From positions 868,001-932,000 of the forward strand of contig CP087215.1 of the NCBI GenBank assembly GCA_020912385.1: 64,000 nucleotides of DNA. Reading direction: 5' to 3'. Positions within the stretch are counted from its first letter, which is position 1. Every line of letters starts with the position of its first letter. The notes beneath the pieces are model-generated. The model made no database searches. It was given only the letters and a program-made list of their open reading frames with translations, and had not been told where the DNA came from. Of the stretch, positions 34,801 to 44,062 are shown in pieces. The DNA comes from Neofusicoccum parvum (Eukaryota > Ascomycota > Dothideomycetes > Botryosphaeriales > Botryosphaeriaceae). Made by a program: the position numbers and the translations under genes.

Positions 34801-35721
34801 CGTTGTCCTGTCCCGTGCTAACGATAACTTCCTCGTAAGTCTACTTTTTATTCCAGTGATCATTTTCAGGCTAACTTTAATTTGCAGCGCCAAGTCAACT
34901 GGATCCTCTGGAGCACTGAGACCAACACAGCCATCGTGGTTGTCCCTGAGGAAGCAGAGGAACTAATCCCCCTCGTCCGCAAGGCCAAGAAGCCGGTCAC
35001 CTACCTTCTCACGTACGCCACGCCAGTCACCCGCAAGATGTTGCACTTCAACAACCTCACCTACTACTCAATCCCCACCACGCCTCCCGACTGGAAGGCG
35101 CCAGACTGGATGAAGATCGAGCTTGGCCTCCTTGCCGGACGTCTGTACTTCGAGTTCGACGAATTCTCCGGCATGACAAAGTACTTGGGCCTGCGTGAGG
35201 ACGACGCGGTCGCCTCAGACGACGCCGTCGACGTCCCCTCTCACGCAGATGCGGAGCTTCTCGACGACGGCGATGTTCCGGAACAGACTGGCGACTTCAT
35301 CAAGCACAACGGAACGGCGGAAACCACGGCTCCTGCTGGCTTCACGGCCAAGCCTCTCACTTTTCTTCAGGAGTGGCTCGCCGTCCGTCGCAAGGGCCAG
35401 GACTTCACGCACACGCCCATGGGATACGTGTGTCAAGGCAAACCGCTGAACGCGAAACACCCGTTTTTCGCAAAGGTCGTGGAGGAGCCTTCGATGCCTG
35501 CGGTGCTTGGCCAGCAGCGCGGTGCTGGGGCGGCGGTCAATGGAGGTGGGGGTGTGGTGGATGAGGAGGACGAGGATGATGACTACGATGGTTTGGATGA
35601 AGAGGATCTATGGTATGATGCCATGGAGGATACGGAGATGGTGGGATTTGAGGAAGGTGATGAGAGTATTGGGGAGGATGTTGGGGATGGTGAGGAGGTT
35701 GAGGAGGACGTGGTGGGTTGA
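25807..35721 (+). CDS. Giant DUF6606/DUF3638/DUF3645 P-loop protein (4 exons, 3,248 aa)
   Basis: Exons are 25807-26156, 26214-34018, 34077-34834 and 34888-35721. The 57-, 58- and 53-nt introns keep phase (GTAAGT...CATCTAG; GTTTGT...CTAAC...AATAG; GTAAGT...TTTGCAG). The N-terminus (FNHIVLPARVPTKRDDN) matches the DUF6606 start. Around residue 2100 is a Walker A-like NMGQGKTS (2100-2107) followed by IVVPKALLLQTAQLV, resembling helicase motif Ia. DILDESDF (D at about 2230) resembles a DEAD/DExD motif. LDEAHTRGTDLK (about 2685) is the conserved core of DUF3645. The C-terminus is acidic (Asp/Glu-rich, about 3190-3248). Family members are very large fungal/eukaryotic proteins often labelled ubiquitinyl hydrolase 1, a label I cannot support from residues seen here. 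An ATP-driven SF1/SF2-like machine is the more direct reading. The substrate is unknown. Confidence 0.92.
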
Positions 35722-36292
35722 TACGGTGATGGGGATGGGGATGTTGTTTGCTTTCTTGCTGATCAGCTTGCTGCGGTATCTGCCAGGAACTGGAATCTGA
35801 GGAGATTTGGATGAGGATGGTTTCTGGAACATGGTGGAAGGGGACATGGCGACATACAAAAACGAAAACGTGGCTAAGAGATTCGGGATTCAGATAGGCT
35901 TTAGAAATAGGAATGAAAAGAGTGGTAGAGCACTCTTTCCTTGAGTGATTAACTGTCTTCCTTGTTTCCTTGCACTTTGTTGTCCGACCATTTCATCTAG
36001 AAAGCTCCCGGCGATGGTAGTGGTATTGGCTTATTTTCTCTGATTTCAGAATCTGCCAGTCCGCGCTTCTTATGACTTATCTCATCCTTCTACAGTGAAC
36101 AGGATATGCTTTCCACAAAGCATAGTTGCCCACCTCTACTAAATATCCAACGGTCTAGCTGATCTCGTCGCCAGCGTTTCTCATCAAAGAACTATTCAAG
36201 ATCTTCATACAATGATGTTTGTAGATATTACATGCCTCAAAGGATTTAGCATTGGGATTCAACCCCACCACTCTTTCTTCTCTGGATTTTTT
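35722..36292. other. Convergent 3' intergenic region
   Basis: 570 bases between convergent gene ends (35721 plus, 36293 minus). It is moderately AT-rich, with no domain-bearing frame, and probably holds the two 3' UTRs. Confidence 0.5.
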
Positions 36293-37267
36293 TTACCGGT
36301 AATTTTGCAGATACTCTCTCACGCTCAACGGCTTTGTATGCAAGCACATCTCGTTCAACACTGGCTCAATGATTCCCCAACCTTCCTTCTCTTCCAACAT
36401 CACCAACTCTATTTGAGCAATCATCTTCCTGAACACCTCCTCCCTCGTCCTCCCTATCCCATCCACACTCGCTACTCTCCTCTCCAACTCATCCCTCCCC
36501 ACCCTCTTTACCTTCAAGTCCACCCCCAAACACTCCCTCACCAACTGCACCACATCTTCCAACCCAATCGTCTCCCCCACCATGCCCATCTCCTCCACCC
36601 ACGTCCCCTCCGTCAACCCACACGCCGCAGCCACAAACCTCCCCACATCATCAATCTCGGTCAACGTCACCCTCGGTGCCCTCCCATCCGGCCCAACCGG
36701 CAGCTCGGCGACGCCGGCCTCGAAATCCCAGATGACGGGCGCCGCGTCCGCGAGCCCGGCGCAGGCCTTCTCCCTGGCGACGGCGCTACCGAACTCGCGG
36801 CCGCCCAGCGCCAGGTAGTTCATGAAGAGGCCGCAGCGGAAGCGCGCGACCTCGAGCCCGCTGGCGCGGCACGCCGCCCACACGCGCTCCTTGTCGGCGG
36901 TCGCGGCGACGAGGCCGGCCGCGCCGACGCCGAACTCGCTCGGCGCGAACCGCTTCACGCCCGCGGCCACGGCGGCGGAGAGCAGCGCTGTCTGCGTCGC
37001 CGCCATGGCGCGTGGGTCTGCCTGCTTGATGACGGAGATCACGGTGTGGATGTCGTGCAGTGCGGCGGCGAGGGAGTGCGGGTCGGTGTAGTCGACGTGC
37101 CGCAGCTCGGCGCCGTAGAGCGTGGTCGTCGAGGAGGGCGCTGTCGGGTCGAAGGAGGTTGCGGAGCGGGAGAGGATGACCGGGGTGTTGTGCGGGTTGC
37201 GGAGGAGCGCGGAGACGATGGCGTGGCCGAGGGTGGGGGACGTGCCGCCCGCGATGGCGATTTTCAT
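36293..37267 (-). CDS. NmrA-like / isoflavone-reductase-family NAD(P)-binding protein (324 aa)
   Basis: This is an intronless gene. The N-terminus MKIAIAGGTSPTLGHAIVSA is a Rossmann cofactor loop (GGTSPTLG at 7-14). It is followed by ILSRS, the VDYTDPHSLAAALHDIHTVI segment (second cofactor-side strand and helix), and the family signature KRFAPSEFGVG (about 102-112). A Lys in TADKERV, just after this signature, is placed like the catalytic Lys of phenylcoumaran benzylic-ether/isoflavone reductases. Length is usual for the family. The enzyme probably reduces a small aromatic or secondary metabolite, or acts as a redox-sensing regulator like NmrA. It lies 2.0 kb from, and divergent to, the oxidase-hydrolase fusion gene. 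Confidence 0.9.
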   Translation of the reverse strand: MKIAIAGGTSPTLGHAIVSALLRNPHNTPVILSRSATSFDPTAPSSTTTLYGAELRHVDYTDPHSLAAALHDIHTVISVIKQADPRAMAATQTALLSAAVAAGVKRFAPSEFGVGAAGLVAATADKERVWAACRASGLEVARFRCGLFMNYLALGGREFGSAVAREKACAGLADAAPVIWDFEAGVAELPVGPDGRAPRVTLTEIDDVGRFVAAACGLTEGTWVEEMGMVGETIGLEDVVQLVRECLGVDLKVKRVGRDELERRVASVDGIGRTREEVFRKMIAQIELVMLEEKEGWGIIEPVLNEMCLHTKPLSVREYLQNYR

Positions 37268-38419
37268 GGTGGGTGGTCGGGGGTGGGCGGGCGGTTCGCG
37301 TGGTGTCGGGTGGACCGGGAGGAAGGGCGCAGCTGTGGATTAGTGCGTTGATCGGGAGATCTTTTAGGCTGGGAGCTGGGGCCTGGAAGCTGTTTGTATG
37401 TGCTCGTATGCAGGGTCGTGCGGGGCAGCGGGGGATCCTCGACGTACGTCAGAGGCGGAGGCTTAGCGCTGGTGGCATGCAAGTAATCACCACGCCTCGC
37501 GCTGTCCCAGCCACTTACAACACACACCGCATCCACATCGTTATTCTTCGTCTTCGATCTTCGCCGCATAGCTCGATCGTCTGGCAAGGCGGATTCCCTT
37601 GCATGGCTATGTTGTCCATGGTGCCATACATGCACTTCCGCGAGAAGCCGGTGATGGGAACATCCGATTAAGCTGCAAAAATTCTCGCCAGTCCGAAGAA
37701 TCTTCCTCCCAAGCACGATCCGGCTTGGATATGGGTCCAGCACGAGTAAACACGCGTTAGTGCCATATCGCATCCAAAATCAACCGTCGATTACGAAAAT
37801 ATTCTTAGGGGCTATGGCTCGCCTTCATTATCATTGATAACACCCCACTTCATCCCAAGACACTAGAACGAGGCGTTCGTGCAGCTGCACTAGTGAGTAT
37901 GGCGGCTCGAAATAACTTGAACTTCACAAACGTAGAATTCAAAACACCGGGGGAAAAGAGTCTGTTTTCACAACAAATATTGATTAATGTATGTCCTTTT
38001 CTGACCTCCAAGCCATTTGGGTCTGTATTAGCAATAAATTAAAGCATAAGTTACAGATGTTCTTCCACTATACACAAACCGACATGATTCAAGAAGCACA
38101 CATACCTTTGAGGGTCTTGTCAAACTTTCCCCCGATTAAATTAACCATCGATAATAAATTACGTTCGGCTAACGTAGTTTCAGATAACTTTAATGTCAGA
38201 AGAGACTTAAAACCACGCCACATATCAAAACCGCAGGATCGAATAGTTGATCGTTCGTCTGATAAAAATTGATAAGTCCACGGCGCTGGGATATTGATCA
38301 ACAAATAGATTTAAGCCCAATAGTGATTGGGCGGTTTATTGAGCAGACTTGATGGCAGCTGCTGGGTCACTACTTCCTCCCTCAAAATATGTGCGAGTGG
38401 AAAACACTAAAAGACATTT

Positions 38420-38437
38420 AAAAAAAAAAAAAAAAAA
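38420..38437 (+). repeat. A18 homopolymer at the edge of an AT-rich island
   Basis: Eighteen consecutive A residues close an approximately 650-bp AT-rich segment (from about 37780). Such a tail is compatible with retroposition (LINE/SINE-like) but no coding remnant or target-site duplication was identified. Confidence 0.6.
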
Positions 38438-39195
38438 GCTAAGAAATTACGTCTCTGATCCCCTCTTCCAGCCACTGCGCCGAGTTAACGGAATGCCAGC
38501 TTGGGGACGTTAGTTAGCGTCGTGCTATTTTATCAGAGAACCTAATCTTGAACGTTTTCAGCGGCTAGAAGCCAGATTGGACGGTCCCGACTAATGCGTT
38601 CCCGACACATTTTCGTGTTGCTTCTTCCCGCTGAACATCCCCGCACCTGGCATTCCATGTCGCATCGAGTTTAGTGCACCAGCAACCGCATCCGCAAGCC
38701 AGTATTCTACCGAAATACTATCGTCCGTATCCGGTCGTGCATGTGGAATTGGTATGCCAGTGGGTGCATGCAAGAGTAAGAAATCTTGATGACGAAGGTC
38801 CGGGTTGTTATCCGGCGCACGAGAGCACGGATTTCTCTTCAAATTCTACCATCGTCATGGAATTGGGCTGTATGGTTGTTCAGGAGAAAATTGTTGCTGT
38901 TTTCACATGCTATGCACTAAAATGTCACCAAGTTGCGCTAGACGAATGCGCCGCCAGTATTTTACGGCCAAGACCAAAAAAACTAGCGGAGTGTCCCTTG
39001 CTGTATCAGAAGGCAGGGTTCAAGCTGGACCCGTTGATTGCCAATGGAGCTCAACTGTCACATGTAAGCCCTCATATCTGCGCTCCACGACTGATGATTG
39101 CTTTCATTGGTACTGAAAACGGCTAGATGTGGGATTCCGAAGGGATGCAAACCGGAATTCTGATCGCAGAGCAGAGAGTGTATTCAGTTCAGTGA

Positions 39196-39203
39196 TATAT
39201 AAA
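39196..39203 (+). promoter_or_regulatory. TATA box of the oxidase-hydrolase fusion gene
   Basis: TATATAAA lies 107-114 bp upstream of the ATG at 39310, a good distance for a fungal TATA promoter with a short leader. It is one of the clearest TATA boxes in the window. TATA-type promoters are commoner in regulated than in housekeeping genes. Confidence 0.6.
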
Positions 39204-39309
39204 GCCACGCCCAGGAGTTGAGTACCAAGAACACTCCTGGAAAACTGTTCCTGTCCAATTGCAGGGAACTCTCGCTTGGACAGTACCACATCGTCGACAC
39301 TTCAGCACC

Positions 39310-42300
39310 ATGGCACCAGGCCGTCTTTTCAATTCGCGGCCTCACTCGCCGTCGGAGATTGATGAACATCTGACCGGCGGTCCAGTTGGCGGTGAGCAGA
39401 TCGGCAAAGCCGACGGGCCAGCCTCAAAGAAGGACGCGAAGAGCAAAAAGTTGCGCGACACACCGGCCAGGCCGCTGGACGCTCCGCGAGTCGTGGATGA
39501 ACCTCACTTTGCAGCTGGTGAGAAGCTGGCCGAGGCCACCAAGTTTCCGCGTCTCAGCAGGCCCGTGCCTTTGATCAGGCCGGAATACGACGTTGTCGTT
39601 ATCGGGTCAGGCTACGGTGGAGGTGTCGCGGCCAGCAGAGCCGCCAGGGCAGGCAAAAGCGTGGCCATATTGGAGCTGGGCAAGGAGAAATGGCGTACGT
39701 ACCCCGAATCTCTACCACCCTGCGGGGTTGCTGAATTCTGCGCATAGCTGGAGAGTACCCAGCCAACCTCGCCGAAGCCGCGATGGAAATCCATGCTTCT
39801 GGCAATCTGAACCCGGATACTCGTAGTGGCAAGATTTGGGACCTTGCTCTCGGACTCACAGGTCCCACGGGATTGTACCATCTGATCGTCGGCGAGGGCC
39901 AGAATGCATTCGTTGCCAATGGTGAGTGTGGCGCGACATGGGTGACATGCGCACTCAGGGTTAACACAACAACAGGTCTCGGCGGCACGTCGCTTCTGAA
40001 CGCCAACGTGTTTTTGGAATGCGACAAGAGAACCCTCCAATTGCCCAGCTGGCCCAAAGACGTGCGAAGCAATCCGGATGATCTTGATGAGTGTTGGTGA
40101 TCCGCCTCGGTATCACTGCCAGAGCTGACCGTTGCAGACTACGACCGCGCGCGGACCATGCTGCAGCCCACCGAGTATCCTGAATCATACCCCCCACTTG
40201 AAAAGCTCTCGGTGCTTCAAAAGCAAGCGAAGGCTCTGTATCAGGAGCAAAACTTCAAACGAGTGCCGCAGACAACCTTCTTCCACAATGGTCTCAACAA
40301 CGCTGGCGTTATGATGAAGGCATCGACCGGTTCAGGCCAGGACTGCACGGGCGTCAATGACGGCTCCAAGAACTCGGTGCTGATGAACTACCTGCCTGAT
40401 GCGTGGAACCATGGCGCCGAGATTTTCTGCGAGTGCGAAGTTCGATACATACGCGAGGATCCAAGCGGCAACGGATACATCATCTTTTACGCGTGGCATG
40501 GCGACGGCCGTGCTGCATTCAAAAACGCCATCTACAGCGACCTGATGTGGGTTCGAGCGGTAAGTCTGTGTATCTTCTATGGATCAGTTCGGTGCTGAGA
40601 CTGGCGACAGAAAGAGGTGTGCTTCCTCGGGGCTGGTTCCATAGGAAGCACAGAAATCCTGCTCCGTTCGCAAAGACAGGGACTGACCATGTCCGACTAC
40701 GTCGGCACAAAAATGTCCGGCAACGGCGACATTCTAGCTTTCGGTAAGAGATTAAAGGAATTGGCTTGCCTTCCGAGCACCGACAGCAGCTGACGGCGAA
40801 CTCCAGGCTACAACACAGACGAATGCGTCAACAGCATTGGCAGTGAGAAGCCACGTTCTCACCCGGCTGGTCCCACCATCACTGGCGTGATTGACAACAG
40901 AGACGAGAAGACGTCTCCAAACGTTCTGGACGGGCACGTCATCGAAGAAGGCGCTATTCCTGAATCGCTGGCCGCCGTGTTCCAGTACATGCTGGAGGGT
41001 TCTCCCGACAAAATATTTCCATCCAAGTGGGGGATCATTGAGCAATTGCGACACTTTGCCTCCCGAACGCAGGCCAGGCTCCCATTTGTGGGGCCGTACT
41101 TGCCAGGAAGCTCGGTGAACCGCACCCAGACCTACCTCATCATGTCTCACGATAGCAACGAGGCCAATTTGTCTCTCGAGAACGACAAGCCATACCTCGA
41201 GTTCCTCGGCGTTGGCCGAACCCGCCACGTGAAGAAGTTGAACGAAACTCTGGCGAGAGCGACAAATGCCATTGGAGGCACCATGATCAACTCGCCATTT
41301 TATACTTGTGCGTATATTCACTAGACGAGTGAGATCAGGCTGACATGGCAATCAGACTTCGGCCAGAAGGAAATCACGGTGCACCCGTTGGGTGGGGCCA
41401 TCATGGCCAGAGACAACAATGGAGACACTGGTGCTACAAATAGCTTTGGACAGGTGTTCAAGGACAAGACTGGCGATGGAGTTTACGAGGGACTCGTGGT
41501 TGTCGACGGCGCCATTGTTCCTACCGCTTTGGGTACGTGCCCGTGATTGCATCAACGACTCCGGCTGACTTAATAGGTGTCAACCCATTCGCAACAATCA
41601 CCGCCCTGGCCGAAAGATCGCTGCAATACATTGCCACGAAGCGTGGATGGGGAGATGTACAAGAGCTCATCAAGGAACAGAACGGCCCTCTTGATCTCTT
41701 CGGCAAGCCCAAGAAGTCATATGCCATGACACCTGATATGAAGAAGACGGAACGACTGATCAAATCATCATCCGCCGACTCCGGAGTGCGATTTACGGAG
41801 ATCATGGAGGGCCACATGCACATCGGAGGTGATATTGACGACTTCCAAACGGCAGAACGCGTGGCCAGGGGAAGATCCAGCGCGGCCAGATTCTACCTCA
41901 GCGTAGACGCATTCAGCGTGCGAGACTGTAGGTGCTCGGCGTCCCCGTATGACATCGCCCTTGCTAACGCCGTTTAGTGGTGCAGTGCGTTGACCACGCC
42001 GCCGTGGCAACCGGCACGTTTTCTTGCGCGGCCCTGTCGAAAGACCCACTGCTGGTGCTCCGCGGGACAGTCAACTTCTTCACCCCGGACGCCGCCATTT
42101 CGGACGGCACCAACTTTGTCTACAACCTCACACTTCTGAGCACCGAGGGCAAGGAGTACAATCTCCACGGCTTCAAGAAGGTCGGATCCGACATGGCCTA
42201 TTCTGTGAGCAAGACCTGGCACGCGACAACCTCGCTGTACACGACCATCACGCACAATGACGAGGTCGTCGGCAGGGGCATGCTTTACATCTCGTTCAGC

Positions 42301-43557
42301 GACTTTGCGTCCGAGCTCCTGAGCTTCCAACCGACGAGCAGAAGGCTTCTCGACAAGCTTCTGGGCACAGCGGGATTCCTCAGCTTCTTCACCAAGAACA
42401 CGGCACAGTACTTCCTGGGCCAGCTGCGCAAGCTGGAGTTCCCGGGTGATACTGCATACAGCGGTAGCTCCAGCAAGCCCCAGTCCAGTGACATCCACAT
42501 CACCGCCAGAGATGGCGTGAAACTGGTGATGAAGGTCTGGCGCTCGCCGAACCGTGTCCCCACACGGGCTCCTGTCCTGATGGTGCCTGGCGCGTCGGTC
42601 GACGAGCAAATCTACTCGCTGCCAACCATCAAGCAAAATGCCGTCGAGTACTTCCTTGACCAGGGCATGGACGTGTATGTCATTGTCCTGCGCGTCGGAC
42701 GCACTCCCACGGCAGAGCAAGGCTGGACAGGCTACGACGCCCGCCTCGACGTGCAGGCAGCCATGGAGGCAATCTACAAAGAACACAAGACCAAGATGTA
42801 CATTGTGTGCCACTGCCTCGGCTCCGTGGCCACCTCCATGGGCCTCCTGGACGGAAGCCTGCCAACCGAGCAAATCCAAGGCGTCTGCGCCAGCCAGGTC
42901 TTCTTCGCCCACCGCTTCGGCGGCGTCAACCGCGTCAAAGCCGCGACGAGCCTCCTGCCCAAGCTGTACCGGCTCCTCGCGCGCACGGCCTGGTTCCCGG
43001 TCGCGACGCCGGGATCGGTGCTCTCGGCGTGGCCGTTCCAGTTCCTGATGGACCAGGTGCTGCGCTTCTACCCTGTCGGCGAGAGCAACGAGCTGTGCAA
43101 CAGCACCGTCTGCCACCGCAGCTCGCTGGCGTTCGGCCGGCTGTGGAACCACGACAACCTCAACCGCGCCACGCACTCGCGGCTGGCCAACTTCGTCGGC
43201 GGCATCCACATGAAGGCCCTCTCGCACCTGATGCGCATGGGCAGGGAGGGCTTCGCCATCGACAACCACGGCAACAGCCTCGTCACCGACAAGAACCTCA
43301 GCCGCCTCGAGGGCGTGCCCATCCTCTTCATCAGCAGCGGCCAGAACGTCGTCTACGACCCCGAGTGCACGAACACCAGCTACGACATGCTGAGGGAGAA
43401 GTTCGGCACCGAGTTGTATCAGCGCAGGGTCGTTCCCGGCTACGGCCACTTGGACTCGTGGATGGGCAAGGACAGCTACAAGGACGTCTATCCCATTGTC
43501 AATAAACACATGAAATGGTGCGAGCGTGGCGTCTCTAAGAAGAAGGTGGGGAAGTAA
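39310..43557 (+). CDS. GMC/cholesterol-oxidase-like flavoenzyme fused to an alpha/beta hydrolase (9 exons, 1,279 aa)
   Basis: Exons are 39310-39694, 39748-39921, 39976-40092, 40138-40559, 40611-40743, 40807-41307, 41356-41532, 41577-41927 and 41978-43557. All eight introns (44-63 nt) are GT-AG and phase-consistent. Residues 92-750 are a GMC-type FAD oxidoreductase: FAD loop VVIGSGYGGG (96-105), LGGTSLLNANV, KEVCFLGAGSIGSTEILLRS, and the conserved ITVHPLGGAIMA and VNPFATITALAE blocks near the C-terminal FAD site. This resembles bacterial cholesterol oxidases. The last 350 residues are an alpha/beta hydrolase with nucleophile elbow VCHCLGS (C1033), acid D1214 (VVYDPEC) and His1244 (GYGHLDSW). 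A linker domain of about 160 residues precedes the hydrolase. Likely role: oxidation of a sterol or bulky alcohol, coupled with hydrolysis of an ester or lactone product. The N-terminal 90 residues are polar and carry no signal peptide. Confidence 0.92.
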
Positions 43558-44062
43558 GGGAAGCCAAAGCGACTTGGTAGCAAAGTATGCAATTGAATGG
43601 AGTATTGTTCTGTTGTGATGAGCCCCATAGCTGTCTTCAGTAGTTTCAGACAGATATGAACGTATTGGAACTAAGTTCTAAGCCCTGTCGGTGTATGCAC
43701 TCGTGATTCAAGAAAATGTTCGAAAGTATCTCCTTGTCGCGACTGCAGCTGGATTTCAAACGGGAGTTTACGTCAGTCCAAATTCCAATTGTTCGTTCTA
43801 ACGAAATAAATGAAAATCACATGCTTGTTTCGACCTAGCCTGACGATTATAGCACTTACGCTGGAGCTGGGTTTCGTTGGTACGCCACAAAACGCGCCTC
43901 TCTGAGAACGGCGGGCTGAAAACAGACCCCTACTCTGGCCAGCATGTGATTGCTCTATTTCCAATGCATGCGTGAGAACCGACATAGTATTTAACAAGTT
44001 CTCCCGTGAGGCTCCCTATTCTACTTGTTCTCCTCATCTTTTTCCACGCATCTTTAGCAGCC
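43558..44062. other. Intergenic region and promoter of the DUF2235 gene
   Basis: 500 bases between tandem genes. It contains the 3' UTR of the fusion gene and, at 43988-43994, a TATTTAA element about 70 bp upstream of the ATG at 44063. A pyrimidine-rich leader follows. Confidence 0.5.
43988..43994 (+). promoter_or_regulatory. TATA-like element of the DUF2235 gene
   Basis: TATTTAA lies 69-75 bp upstream of the ATG at 44063. If used, transcription would begin at about 44020, which would exclude the hydrophobic in-frame peptide that could be read from a GTG at 44006. Confidence 0.4.

Larger units (their letters stand above)
37268..39309. other. Intergenic region with an AT-rich island
   Basis: 2.0 kb between divergent genes. 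37780-38450 is markedly AT-rich compared with all surrounding DNA and ends in an 18-A run. Frames such as 37991-38272 (+) and 38674-39126 (+) lack recognisable motifs. The right end carries a TATA box (39196-39203) for the fusion gene. The AT-rich part could be an eroded transposon. Confidence 0.5.

Noticed and set aside
41974..43509. 511-codon minus-strand frame antisense to the hydrolase domain of the fusion gene
   Set aside because: Composition shadow rich in Val/Asp/Glu/Arg. The plus-strand frame has catalytic motifs and splice continuity.
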